A DNA stretch of 57,975 nt from Eubacterium sp. (GTDB taxonomy: Bacteria; Bacillota; Clostridia; Lachnospirales; Lachnospiraceae): positions 1 through 57,975 of the forward strand of contig JAILRB010000045.1 in assembly GCA_024698585.1 (NCBI GenBank), given 5' to 3'. The notes beneath the pieces were generated by a model. That model saw only the letters and a list, made by a program, of their open reading frames with translations, did not search any database and had not been told where the DNA came from. Shown piece by piece: positions 18,785-26,887 of this stretch. Within the stretch, counting starts at the first letter, position 1, and every line of letters starts with the position of its first letter. Position numbers and translations under genes: made by a program.

Positions 18785-19345
18785 TTAATAAAGCTGTGTA
18801 AAAGTTTCATAATGATCTGATGTATAATAAATCAGCCCATCGGAGGAATAAATAATTCTCTTTGCTCCTCTGCTTTTCGCCCCTAAGGTGTCGATATCAC
18901 ATTCATAATAGGTACGACCTTTGGCTTTTGGAAGTTTCTTTTCATAATTTCCAAAATAATCCCCGCCGATACATTTTCCCGGCGTATAGTTTTTTAAGGA
19001 ACCTCCGTCCCAGCCCAATGCTTTTGCCTCTTTTTTCGTGATGAAGTTTTTCGGCAATGTTCCATACTGATGAATGTAAGCTGCCACGTCCTCTTTGGAG
19101 CTGTATGTGCCGTTACGGTCAATCTTCTTTTGTCTCGTGGACTTTTTTGAAGCTTTCGTTGTCGCTTCATTGACCGCTTCCGTGGTTTCGTCATGCTCTA
19201 CAGCAACGGTAACAAAATTATTTCCCGGTTGATTGTCCTGCTGCGTATCGCCTTCTCCAACACATCCGGAAAAGACCATAGCAGCCAGAAGCAAAACCAA
19301 CGCAACAACGCTCCATCTTCCTTTTGAGAATAATTTTTGTATCAT
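18785..19345 (-). CDS. Barnase-type ribonuclease lipoprotein
   Basis: 186 residues. An N-terminal signal ends in a lipobox (AAMVFSGC, Cys28), so the enzyme should be lipid-anchored on the outer face of the membrane. A Thr/Lys-rich linker (about 45-75) leads to a domain closely resembling Bacillus barnase: YIHQYGTLPKNFITKKEAKA, PGKCIGGDYFGNYEKKLP, RTYYECDID, KRIIYSSDGLIYYTSDHYE. The catalytic triad is present: Glu148, Arg163 and His178 correspond to barnase Glu73, Arg87 and His102, so it should be an active guanyl-preferring RNase. The start at 19345 follows GGAAAGGCGG. Barnase proper is freely secreted; membrane anchoring is the odd feature. It follows an ABC exporter gene by 17 bases and precedes barstar. 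Confidence 0.92.
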   Translation of the reverse strand: MIQKLFSKGRWSVVALVLLLAAMVFSGCVGEGDTQQDNQPGNNFVTVAVEHDETTEAVNEATTKASKKSTRQKKIDRNGTYSSKEDVAAYIHQYGTLPKNFITKKEAKALGWDGGSLKNYTPGKCIGGDYFGNYEKKLPKAKGRTYYECDIDTLGAKSRGAKRIIYSSDGLIYYTSDHYETFTQLY

Positions 19346-19362
19346 ATCATCCGCCTTTCCTT

Positions 19363-21066
19363 TTATCGGACTGTGCAATGAAGTTTCTTATTTTCAATCA
19401 CAAATTCCCGGTTACAAACCTGTAACGCTGCATTCTTATGTGTAATGATAATACATGTTTTCTTCTGTAATCTCTGAATATTTTCCAGAACCCGTTCTTC
19501 TGTTTTTGCATCCAAAGCCGAGGTAGCTTCATCCAATAAGATAATTGGCGCCCTACTGAGGATTGCTCTGGCAATGGCAAGTCGCTGGGCCTGACCTTCA
19601 GAAATCCCCAGTCCCTTTTCTCCAATGGTAGTGTCCAATCCATCCGGCAGTTTTTTCACAAAATCTGCAATATCACTTAATTGTAATGCATCGTTGATTT
19701 CCTCATCCGTTGCATCCGGATTTACCATAAGAATATTTTCCCGCAAGGTTCCGCTGAAAAGATAATTTCCTTGCGGAACATATGAAAACAGTCCTCTGGT
19801 ATCTGTTCCTGCTTCCTCATAACTTCCATCTTCATAGTATAGTCGGATGTTTCCTGCTTTCGGATTAAAGACCCCTAAAAGCATCTTCATTAAGGTACTC
19901 TTTCCAATTCCGGAAATTCCCCGGATTGCCACAAAATCGCCCTTCTTTAAAGAAGCATTTCCTTCCTCTAAGACGCTCTCTCTTCCATAGTTAAATTGAA
20001 TCTTTTCAAATCGTATTTCCTTGAGTCTGGCATAGGTTTCTTCCACATTGATTTTTTCCTGAAGATACAATTCCTTTTCAATGTTTTCAATTTCAATAAT
20101 TCGTTCTGCAGAAGCAACAATGGCATAATACTGCGGAAGAACTCTTGTCACATTTACAAAAGGCATCTGTAACTGGGAAACCAGCTGTAATACCGCAGTC
20201 AATGTTCCATAAGACATGGTCTTCCAACAAACATGTAATGCACACCAAACCAGAGCGAACAGATAACCGGCATTGAATACGAAAGAAAAACCTGCATTGG
20301 CTAAAATGCTAATATTTCTTCGCTTCATTTTTACTCGATAATTAATCTGCTGCAATTCATCGCCTTTTTCAGAAAAACGTTCTTCCACCCCAAACGTCTT
20401 TACGACTAAAAGACTTTCAATGGCTTCCTGATAGAAGGAACGAACCTTACCATCGGTGGACTGTACTTCCTTATGCAAATTTTTCAATCGCTTTCTGAGT
20501 GTCAGGGTTACAGTGGATACTAAAAGGCCTCCTACCAGAAATACCAATGTAAATTTCCAGTCAAAGGTAACCAATACGACAAAAGCCCCGACAAACTGAG
20601 TCACATAGTAAATCAAATCCGGAATGATGTTCGTCATTCCGTCTGAGATAATTTTAATGTCACTGGTAATGCGATTCATCAACTCACCGCTGTGATATTC
20701 ATTGATTTTTTCATATTTTTTTCCGAGGATTTCGGAAAACAAATCCGAACGCATTTCCATTTCCAGTCCAGCCTGCGTCCGAATGGCGAGACTCTGATTG
20801 TATACACGTAAAAACAATCGTCCGATGATAATGCAAAAAATCACAATTCCATAGACAATAATCATATGAATATATTGATCTCTTGTCTCAATACTTCCTG
20901 CATCAGCAGCCTTTTGTGCGGAATCAATGGCATACTTACTCATGACCGCTAACGAAGTCGTAGCAAGTGCCAGAAAAACATTGAATAAACTCAGTGCAAT
21001 GATTTTCAGACGATATCCTTGGCTGTTATTCACAATCCATCGTAATCCTTTTGATTCTTTCATCAT
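19363..21066 (-). CDS. ABC transporter, fused permease and ATPase
   Basis: 567 residues with the half-exporter plan: six-helix membrane domain (about 10-320) and C-terminal nucleotide-binding domain. ATPase motifs: Walker A RGISGIGKSTLMKMLLG, Q-loop YVPQGNYLFSG, signature LGISEGQAQRLAIARAIL (LSGGQ replaced by ISEGQ), Walker B IILLDEATSALD and a switch His in IIITHK. The Ser-Glu-Gly-Gln signature is common in bacteriocin and peptide exporters. It has no N-terminal C39 peptidase. Directly downstream of genes for a signal-peptidase-like protein, a PqqD protein and an HPr-kinase-like protein, so export of a processed peptide is the likely job; the substrate is unknown. Confidence 0.95.
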   Translation of the reverse strand: MMKESKGLRWIVNNSQGYRLKIIALSLFNVFLALATTSLAVMSKYAIDSAQKAADAGSIETRDQYIHMIIVYGIVIFCIIIGRLFLRVYNQSLAIRTQAGLEMEMRSDLFSEILGKKYEKINEYHSGELMNRITSDIKIISDGMTNIIPDLIYYVTQFVGAFVVLVTFDWKFTLVFLVGGLLVSTVTLTLRKRLKNLHKEVQSTDGKVRSFYQEAIESLLVVKTFGVEERFSEKGDELQQINYRVKMKRRNISILANAGFSFVFNAGYLFALVWCALHVCWKTMSYGTLTAVLQLVSQLQMPFVNVTRVLPQYYAIVASAERIIEIENIEKELYLQEKINVEETYARLKEIRFEKIQFNYGRESVLEEGNASLKKGDFVAIRGISGIGKSTLMKMLLGVFNPKAGNIRLYYEDGSYEEAGTDTRGLFSYVPQGNYLFSGTLRENILMVNPDATDEEINDALQLSDIADFVKKLPDGLDTTIGEKGLGISEGQAQRLAIARAILSRAPIILLDEATSALDAKTEERVLENIQRLQKKTCIIITHKNAALQVCNREFVIENKKLHCTVR

Positions 21067-21531
21067 TTATCCTAAAATTTTACGCTTAATCCTGCCTAAA
21101 ATTCTTCTTCCCTTTTTCTTTATTTTTCGTAGGCCTACCGTAGCAACCCAGACCTTCACATAAATTCGATACCCCAGCCCCTGACAAGAATGTTTTTTCC
21201 CTTTCCGGGTAAAAGATACAACAACACCAATGATTTGAGACTCCTCAATTCCATATTCCTTCACGAACTGCCCGTCGCCCCGCATCACATACTTGCCCTG
21301 AGACAAATCAACGACCCGATGTAAAACATAACTTCCGTCCTTTCTTTGATACAATGGCAAATCATATTTTTTCAGTGGAAACTTTGCCCTGGCAATTGTA
21401 ACGGTATCCATCCCGTCCCGAAGCATGGGAAGCATACTTTTCCCTTTAGGCGTAAAAGTCGCTTTCCCTCCGGCCTCCAACTGGTTCTTTATCAAAGGTA
21501 TCATTTCTTCCATGGAAACTACTTTATTCAA
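21067..21531 (-). CDS. S24/S26 signal-peptidase-like protein
   Basis: About 154 residues. The S26 signature is visible: the nucleophile Ser in PKGKSMLPML, the DGMDTVTIA strand, VLHRVVD with the His that replaces Lys in the SipW/archaeal/ER-type enzymes, and VMRGDGQ. The C-terminus is strongly basic (KIKKKGRRILGRIKRKILG) and may be a membrane-bound amphipathic tail; there is no classical N-terminal anchor. For the start, a TTG at 21531 is spaced well from AAGGAGGG and overlaps the upstream stop (TTGAATAA); the ATG at 21513 is the alternative. Ends one base before the ABC gene. In this context it would trim a leader from a peptide substrate. Confidence 0.83.
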   Translation of the reverse strand: MNKVVSMEEMIPLIKNQLEAGGKATFTPKGKSMLPMLRDGMDTVTIARAKFPLKKYDLPLYQRKDGSYVLHRVVDLSQGKYVMRGDGQFVKEYGIEESQIIGVVVSFTRKGKKHSCQGLGYRIYVKVWVATVGLRKIKKKGRRILGRIKRKILG

Positions 21532-21793
21532 ATAATCCCTCCTTCTCGACCTTCTGAATAAATAGTTTAACATCTTCTTTTGCGGTTTCCTCTGAAACCT
21601 CAAATTCCTGCATCAACGCCTGAATGAGTTCTTCTTCCGTAATTCCCGCCTGCAGTTTTTCAAAAAGAAATGCACCGGTTCCGTTTAAACTCACCATACC
21701 ATTAAAATCTATATTTTCTTTTCCAATGGGAACCACAACATAATTCCCAGCAATATTCCTTAACAAAAATCCATCTTTTATTTTCATATTCAT
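21524..21793 (-). CDS. PqqD-family peptide chaperone
   Basis: 89 residues with the PqqD fold pattern: LLRNIAGNYVVVPIG, then the conserved NGTGAFLFEKLQAGITEEEL and a winged-helix C-terminus of alternating Glu/Val. PqqD proteins (RiPP recognition elements) bind leader peptides and hand them to modifying enzymes. Here it lies three bases after the HPr-kinase-like gene and overlaps the start of the signal-peptidase-like gene. No radical SAM enzyme, cyclase or other classical modifying enzyme is next to it, so the partner is probably the kinase-like protein. The exact peptide partner is not visible. Confidence 0.9.
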   Translation of the reverse strand: MNMKIKDGFLLRNIAGNYVVVPIGKENIDFNGMVSLNGTGAFLFEKLQAGITEEELIQALMQEFEVSEETAKEDVKLFIQKVEKEGLFE

Positions 21794-21796
21794 TTC

Positions 21797-22546
21797 CTAT
21801 ATTCTTCTAATTTTTTCGTAAGCTGTCACCACAGCCTCATCACTCATGTCACAGCCCATTCGATATAACGGGGTACTGGTCAGAATTTTCTCTAAATTAT
21901 CAAGAATGCGATCCATCTGTTCCACTCCCCCGGACTGATGAATGGTCTGCTTCATATAAAGCGGAATTGCTTCTGCCACATCAATTTCCCGGATATGATT
22001 TTCCTTAGAACGCTCCAGAAAAACAATTGCTCCCAGTTTTCCTCTGACATTCTCATTCAAATCCGTCTTTCCACTCCAAGGTGTTCCATAGACATACCAT
22101 GCATCATCCGTAAAGCGTAAAACCGGTTTATCATCATTAACAATTACTGCACGGTTTCCGAAATGCTCTTTCCATAGCGACGTATGGGTGGATTTTCCGG
22201 TTCCACTGTCTGCGGAGAACAAATATACATAATCATCCACCATGACAGCCGAAGAATGAAGCATGCATCCCTGCTTTTTAATAATCAGCCAATGAAACAA
22301 TTCCCCGGTATATATGTATTCAATGCTCTGCATCGGAAGGTTTGCCGCGGACTGTTCCCTCATTTCTTCGTAAAAAGAATGTTCCAGAGAGATTTCAATC
22401 TCTGCCTCCTCTTCTTTCCAGGAAGATTTTGCCAGATATTTTTTCGCCTGATTCCGGGTTCGGTTATAATATAATGTCATCACAACTTTCAAACCGGCAA
22501 TTTCATAGCGTTCCTTTTGCGGAATCCCTTCTGTCATCTGTTCCAT
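21797..22546 (-). CDS. HPr-kinase-like ATP-binding protein
   Basis: 249 residues. The N-terminal part (about 1-85) is unlike known domains to my eye; the C-terminal part shows the HprK-type nucleotide site: SSAVMVDDYVYLFSADSGTG continuing into GKSTHTSLW (P-loop), VNDDKPVLRF and YGTPWSGKTDLNEN. Such proteins occur in peptide-maturation operons, including kinases that phosphorylate lasso peptides, and also in capsule regions. The regulatory HPr kinase of sugar control has a longer N-terminal domain and is not intended here. The start at 22546 is preferred to upstream in-frame starts because GAAAGAGG lies about eight bases before it. First gene of the six-gene run ending in barstar. Confidence 0.8.
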   Translation of the reverse strand: MEQMTEGIPQKERYEIAGLKVVMTLYYNRTRNQAKKYLAKSSWKEEEAEIEISLEHSFYEEMREQSAANLPMQSIEYIYTGELFHWLIIKKQGCMLHSSAVMVDDYVYLFSADSGTGKSTHTSLWKEHFGNRAVIVNDDKPVLRFTDDAWYVYGTPWSGKTDLNENVRGKLGAIVFLERSKENHIREIDVAEAIPLYMKQTIHQSGGVEQMDRILDNLEKILTSTPLYRMGCDMSDEAVVTAYEKIRRI

Positions 22547-22577
22547 TTTTTCATCCTCTTTCATTTCTATACAATGG

Positions 22578-22610
22578 AAAAACACCCATGGACATGCATA
22601 GGTGTTTTGT
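22578..22610 (-). terminator. Hairpin between cpsD and the kinase/PqqD operon
   Basis: AAAACACC pairs with GGTGTTTT around a partly paired loop, and T residues follow on the minus strand. It probably ends most transcripts of the capsule genes; some read-through could supply the next operon, as no separate promoter is obvious in the 72 bases between coding regions. Confidence 0.65.
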
Positions 22611-22618
22611 TACAAATT

Positions 22619-23341
22619 TTATTTATAATATCCCTTGTTCTGTCCGTATCCATAACCGTAATTCGAACCATATCCTCTCTGATAATATCCGCCATAATAG
22701 CTTCCCTTATCTTCAGGATCCACTTTATTCAATACACATCCCAGAATCTTACAGCCTGATTTCTTCATCTGTTCAATCTGTTTTTGTGCATACTTGTAAC
22801 TGATATTCGACTGAGATATTAAGAAGATTACTCCATCCGTTTTCGGTGCAACAATAGCCGGGTCAATAACCTGTCCAATCGGCGGGGTATCAATAATTAC
22901 ATAATCATAGTTTTTTCTGGCAATTTCCACCAGTTCATCAAACTTCTTTCCGTTCAGTAATTCTGCCGGGTTCGGTGGTACCGGACCGGAAATAATCATA
23001 TCCATATTTTCAATATTAGTAGTGTACTTCACTTCGTCCAATTCTGCCACACCGGACAAAAACTGTGTCAGACCCTTGATGGCCTTATTGATTTTATATC
23101 GACCAATCAAAACAGACTTACGTAAATCGGCATCAATAAACAATACCTTTTTCCCGGAATCCGCAATGGAAATCGCAAGGTTAAAAGCTACCATGGATTT
23201 TCCTTCATTCGGAATACAACTGGTCAAGGAAATTACCTTTACGTCATCTCCACAGAACTGTACATTCGTACGGAGCGTTTTATATGCTTCTCTTGTCTTA
23301 AAATCTAAGTCAGAAACTTTTTCAAGATTAATATTTAACAT
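22619..23341 (-). CDS. cpsD: Capsule tyrosine autokinase (BY-kinase, CpsD/CapB type)
   Basis: 240 residues. Walker A SCIPNEGKSMVAFN, Walker A' VLFIDADLRKS and Walker B DYVIIDTPPIG define a bacterial tyrosine kinase of the separate (Firmicutes) type, which needs the membrane adaptor encoded just upstream. The C-terminus is a dense tyrosine cluster with Gly-Tyr repeats (from about residue 217: YYGGYY, NYGYGYGQ, GYYK), the expected autophosphorylation tail. Phosphorylation cycles control capsule or exopolysaccharide chain length. The ATG at 23341 follows GGAAAGGAG; a GTG three codons earlier is less likely. Third gene in the order phosphatase-adaptor-kinase. No glycosyltransferases or polymerase are next to it in this window. 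Confidence 0.95.
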   Translation of the reverse strand: MLNINLEKVSDLDFKTREAYKTLRTNVQFCGDDVKVISLTSCIPNEGKSMVAFNLAISIADSGKKVLFIDADLRKSVLIGRYKINKAIKGLTQFLSGVAELDEVKYTTNIENMDMIISGPVPPNPAELLNGKKFDELVEIARKNYDYVIIDTPPIGQVIDPAIVAPKTDGVIFLISQSNISYKYAQKQIEQMKKSGCKILGCVLNKVDPEDKGSYYGGYYQRGYGSNYGYGYGQNKGYYK

Positions 23342-23358
23342 CACGAACACTCCTTTCC

Positions 23359-24168
23359 TTACTTACTCGGCTCTTCATCTTTGCCGTCCGGTTCTTTTGT
23401 TTTGCCACGCGCCTGCTCCGGTCGATGTCCGTAACCATATCCGTAACCATATCCATAACCACTCTTAGAGTCTGCACTCTTTAATGGAATTGCTGCAAGA
23501 ACACTTAATCCCAGATATTTCTCAATATCATCCGGTGACTTAATCGTATCATCTAAAATGAACATGATAACTACAACGATTACAGAAAGGCCAAATCCCA
23601 ATACGAATCCAAGCATGGTATTCTTTTCTACATTCGGGCTGGATGGACTCTGAGGAAGTTTCGCTTCATCAATGGCGTTCACCGCCTCGATTCCTTCCAT
23701 TACGTTCTTTGTCTTTTCATTGGCCACATCTCGTACCTTGTTCGCAATTTTCTGCGCAAGTTTCGGATCTGTACTGGTCACTGAAATTTCCATCACACGG
23801 GTATCTTCAATTAATTCAACAGAAATCATATCTGCCAGAGCATCTGTGCTCTGTTCCAAATCCAGTTCATCAATTACTTCCTGTAAAACCGGATCACTGG
23901 TCAGTAATACCTGGTAGTCATTCGCCAGATATGTTGCAAAGGCTAAATCGTTTGTGGTAAGTCCTTCTGAGTTTGGATCCTGATGGGTCAAAATGTAAAC
24001 CTTCGTTTTTGCCACATATTGTTCATCCACAAAATATTCCGTATATGCAAATACAATACCACCTACAAGAATTCCAACCAGAATAATAATCATCATTCGA
24101 TTCAGTATGGCAGTAAACAACCCTCGAAGGTCAATTTCTATCTCATTTCTGCTATTCTCTGCGTCCAT
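23359..24168 (-). CDS. cpsC: Chain-length adaptor of the BY-kinase (Wzz/CpsC type)
   Basis: 269 residues: membrane segment at about 20-45, a large external coiled domain (about 50-175) and a second membrane segment at about 185-207 preceded by LPQSPSSPN, the conserved Pro-rich motif. The cytoplasmic C-terminus normally activates the kinase. Here that tail carries SGYGYGYGYGYGHR followed by a Lys/Glu-rich end, so Tyr residues are present in the adaptor as well as in the kinase. The DNA coding for it is a short tandem repeat. It ends 17 bases before cpsD and starts about 20 bases after cpsB. Confidence 0.95.
   Translation of the reverse strand: MDAENSRNEIEIDLRGLFTAILNRMMIIILVGILVGGIVFAYTEYFVDEQYVAKTKVYILTHQDPNSEGLTTNDLAFATYLANDYQVLLTSDPVLQEVIDELDLEQSTDALADMISVELIEDTRVMEISVTSTDPKLAQKIANKVRDVANEKTKNVMEGIEAVNAIDEAKLPQSPSSPNVEKNTMLGFVLGFGLSVIVVVIMFILDDTIKSPDDIEKYLGLSVLAAIPLKSADSKSGYGYGYGYGYGHRPEQARGKTKEPDGKDEEPSK
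23429..23462. repeat. 12-base tandem repeat encoding the Gly-Tyr tail of the adaptor
   Basis: Two exact copies of a 12-base unit (CCGTAACCATAT on the plus strand) and a partial third copy. Each unit codes for Gly-Tyr-Gly-Tyr on the minus strand. Because the unit is a multiple of three, copy changes would lengthen or shorten the Tyr tail without breaking the frame. Confidence 0.85.
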
Positions 24169-24188
24169 TTCTTATCCTCTTTCTTCAT

Positions 24189-24911
24189 CTATTTATCTTC
24201 AATGATTCTCCGAGGATTTTCCTCCAGTAACCACTGAATATACCCCGGACTGCATTTTTTTTGAAGTTGTGTCAGACACTCTTTCCAAAAAACGCCTCGA
24301 TGCCCGGTGCTATGTGCATCCGTTCCAATGAAATGAAGCATATCCGCTTCAATCAATTTCGCGACAAATTTCTTTTCTCTTCCGAAAACACTGGATGCAT
24401 TTACCTGAAGTAATGCTCCCATTTCCATAATATGTCGTAATGCTTCCCTATTTAATACGCCGATTTTCTTTCGAAGGCAACTGTATCGCTCACAATGAGC
24501 AATTACCGGAATATAACCGCCGTTCTGCAAATCTCGCAGATATTTTTCCATCTCCGGAAATCGAACCGTTGGATAAAACTCTACCAAAACATACCGACTT
24601 CCTGCAAGACTCCGAACACGCCCTTCTTCTAACATGGAAACCATATCATTACATGCCATAATTTCGTTTCCCAAAAATAATGACAAATCGGAATATTTCC
24701 TTGCCACGGCTTCCTTTATTTTTTCAAAATGCAATTCTATTGTTTCTTTTTTGGGCATACACTCCCCAATATGAAAATGCGGAGTGAATATGATGTTACG
24801 AACTCCCTGATCGTATTCTCTTTCAATAATCTCTAAAGAGGTTTCCAAAGAGTCTGCGCCATCATCCACACCATACAAAATATGGTTATGCAAATCAGTT
24901 ATTCCGGTCAT
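24189..24911 (-). CDS. cpsB: PHP-type tyrosine phosphatase of the capsule module (CpsB)
   Basis: 240 residues. Metal-dependent PHP phosphatase that dephosphorylates the BY-kinase. Metal ligands are visible in DLHNHILYGVDDGA (start), TPHFH (about 44-48), the Glu of GNEIMACND, VIAHCERY (about 136-143) and IGTDAHSTGHRG (about 197-208). The order cpsB-cpsC-cpsD is the usual one. A strong promoter precedes it and AGGAGGGT is its ribosome site, so this is the first gene of the unit. Confidence 0.95.
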   Translation of the reverse strand: MTGITDLHNHILYGVDDGADSLETSLEIIEREYDQGVRNIIFTPHFHIGECMPKKETIELHFEKIKEAVARKYSDLSLFLGNEIMACNDMVSMLEEGRVRSLAGSRYVLVEFYPTVRFPEMEKYLRDLQNGGYIPVIAHCERYSCLRKKIGVLNREALRHIMEMGALLQVNASSVFGREKKFVAKLIEADMLHFIGTDAHSTGHRGVFWKECLTQLQKKCSPGYIQWLLEENPRRIIEDK

Positions 24912-24939
24912 AGGCTACCCTCCTAGGCACACGCAAATA

Positions 24940-24968
24940 ATTATACCAAAAAAGAAGTGTTGAAACAA
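24940..24968 (-). promoter_or_regulatory. Promoter of the cpsBCD unit
   Basis: TTGTTT and TATAAT on the minus strand are separated by 17 bases, about 30 bases before the cpsB ATG. The perfect -10 box makes this a good call. Confidence 0.75.
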
Positions 24969-24971
24969 CTA

Positions 24972-26045
24972 TTACTCTTCATTTACCTGTGCTAATTTTG
25001 CAGCCTGATCTGCTGCGATACAGCTATCAATAATTTCCCCAATATCTCCGTTCAAAATCTGTTCCAAACGGTGTGAGGTATACTTAATTCGATGGTCTGT
25101 CACACGTCCCTGTGGGAAATTGTAAGTACGAATCTTTTCAGAACGATCTCCGGTACCAATCTGACTCTTTCTGGCCGCAGATTCTTCATCCTGCTTCTTC
25201 TGTAATTCCAATTCATATAATCTGGCACGAAGTACCTTTAATGCTTTATCCTTGTTCTTTAACTGAGATTTTTCATCCTGACAGGAAATCACGATTCCTG
25301 TTGGAATATGTGTTAAACGAACCGCAGAGTCTGTGGTATTGACACACTGTCCACCGTTTCCTGATGCACGGAATACATCAAAACGACAATCGTTCATATC
25401 AATCTCAACATCCACTTCTTCCGCTTCCGGCATAACGGCAACCGTAGCTGTAGAAGTATGAATACGTCCACCGGATTCCGTAACAGGCACACGCTGAACA
25501 CGATGTACTCCACTTTCGTATTTCAGTTTCGAATAGGCACCCTGTCCATTTACCATGAACACAACTTCCTTAAATCCACCGATTCCGTTTTCGTTAATAT
25601 CAACCAATTCTGTTTTCCAACGCATGGATTCCGCATACATGCAATACATTCTGTAAAGTTCCGCTGCAAACAATGCTGCTTCGTCTCCACCGGCACCACC
25701 ACGGATTTCCACGACTACGTTCTTGTCATCATTTTCATCTTTTGGAAGTAATAAGATTTTCAGTTCTTCTTCTAACTTGCCAATCTGTTCCTTCGCTTCA
25801 TTCATTTCTTCTTTTGCAAGTTCTCTTAATTCATCATCGGATTCTTCATCCAGAATCAATAAACTATCTTCTACAGTCTGCTTAGCATCCTTATATGCCT
25901 TGTAAGCTTCCACGATTGGAGCCAGATCACTCTGTTCCTTCATGATTTTTCGATAATTACTCTGATCATTGACAACATTCGGATCATTTAACTGTTCCAT
26001 AATCTCATCATATCTCTGTAAAATGTCTTCCAACTTATCAAACAT
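24972..26045 (-). CDS. prfA: Peptide chain release factor 1
   Basis: Recognises UAA and UAG stop codons and triggers release of the finished peptide. 357 residues. The universal GGQ motif is in [18 protein letters not shown], which extends to the RF1/RF2 signature; the specificity loop region [20 protein letters not shown] includes a PxT tripeptide, here in the PVT form close to the start of that stretch. Overlaps the end of prmC by one base, the standard pair with the methyltransferase that modifies the GGQ glutamine. Confidence 0.97.
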   Translation of the reverse strand: MFDKLEDILQRYDEIMEQLNDPNVVNDQSNYRKIMKEQSDLAPIVEAYKAYKDAKQTVEDSLLILDEESDDELRELAKEEMNEAKEQIGKLEEELKILLLPKDENDDKNVVVEIRGGAGGDEAALFAAELYRMYCMYAESMRWKTELVDINENGIGGFKEVVFMVNGQGAYSKLKYESGVHRVQRVPVTESGGRIHTSTATVAVMPEAEEVDVEIDMNDCRFDVFRASGNGGQCVNTTDSAVRLTHIPTGIVISCQDEKSQLKNKDKALKVLRARLYELELQKKQDEESAARKSQIGTGDRSEKIRTYNFPQGRVTDHRIKYTSHRLEQILNGDIGEIIDSCIAADQAAKLAQVNEE

Positions 26046-26887
26046 TATTTTAATCCTCCATAAACTACTCTGTCGTTTCTCGACAAATCCTTCACCACAT
26101 GGATTTCCTGAAATCCATTGTTTTCCAATATATGTTTAACATCTTCGCCCTGATCAAATCCAATCTCGTAAAAGAGCATTCCTCCCGGGGAAAGATGCTG
26201 TTTCGCTTTCTCTGTAATCTCTCTGTAAAAATCCAACCCGTCTTCATGACCATCTAAAGCAATCCACGGATCATGGTCCTTTACTTCTTCCATCAATTCC
26301 GCAATCACTGCCGTGCGAATATAAGGTGGATTCGATACAATCACATCAAAGGTTCCTTCAATCTGTTCAAACAAATTCGATTGAATCAAGGACACCTCCG
26401 TCCCGATTTTCTGATTATTCTTCTTGGCCATTTCCAAGGCTTTTTCTGAAATGTCACTGGCAAAAACTTCTGTGTTATCCGTCAGTTTTGCGATGGAAAT
26501 CGCGATACATCCGGAACCGGTACAAACATCCAGAACTTTCACATTTTCCTTACCTTTCAGATATTGCAAAACAAGCTCTACCAATACTTCTGTATCCTGA
26601 CGGGGAATCAATACATGTTCATTGACCAGAAATTCCAGTCCCATAAACTCCTGTACTCCTGTGATATGTTGCAATGGAATTTTCTGACAACGAAGTTTTA
26701 TCGCTGCCCCAAACTGCTCTGCCTTTTCTTCCGTTGTTTTCAAATTCGGTTTCAAAAGCAGGTCATTTCGGGTAATCCCCAGAAAATGTTCTGCAAGAAG
26801 CATCACATCAATCTTATAATCTGCAATCTCTGCCTGTTGCAGCATTGCTTCACCTTTTTTGATTACGTCCTTTGCTAAAACTTCCAA
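26045..26887 (-). CDS. prmC: Release factor glutamine methyltransferase
   Basis: Methylates the glutamine of the GGQ motif in release factors using S-adenosylmethionine. 280 residues. Seen: an N-terminal helical domain (about 1-75), the SAM loop [16 protein letters not shown], and the catalytic VSNPPYIR that defines N5-glutamine methyltransferases. Its start overlaps the end of yqhQ (26875) by 13 bases, and its stop overlaps prfA, so translation of the three is probably coupled. Confidence 0.96.
   Translation of the reverse strand: MEVLAKDVIKKGEAMLQQAEIADYKIDVMLLAEHFLGITRNDLLLKPNLKTTEEKAEQFGAAIKLRCQKIPLQHITGVQEFMGLEFLVNEHVLIPRQDTEVLVELVLQYLKGKENVKVLDVCTGSGCIAISIAKLTDNTEVFASDISEKALEMAKKNNQKIGTEVSLIQSNLFEQIEGTFDVIVSNPPYIRTAVIAELMEEVKDHDPWIALDGHEDGLDFYREITEKAKQHLSPGGMLFYEIGFDQGEDVKHILENNGFQEIHVVKDLSRNDRVVYGGLK

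Noticed and set aside
21797..22546. The kinase-like gene as the regulatory HPr kinase of sugar control
   Set aside because: HprK/P of catabolite control is about 310 residues with a long N-terminal domain and a clear signature near other genes such as lgt or ptsH; this protein is shorter and sits with PqqD and an exporter.
19363..22546. Lasso peptide cluster
   Set aside because: There is no lasso cyclase (asparagine-synthetase-like), no B1/B2 transglutaminase-type peptidase and no visible precursor, so only a distant resemblance remains.
23429..23462. CRISPR-like repeats
   Set aside because: The unit is 12 bases without spacers and codes for Gly-Tyr in frame; no CRISPR array was seen anywhere in the window, including the regular YD repeats at 1-4400.
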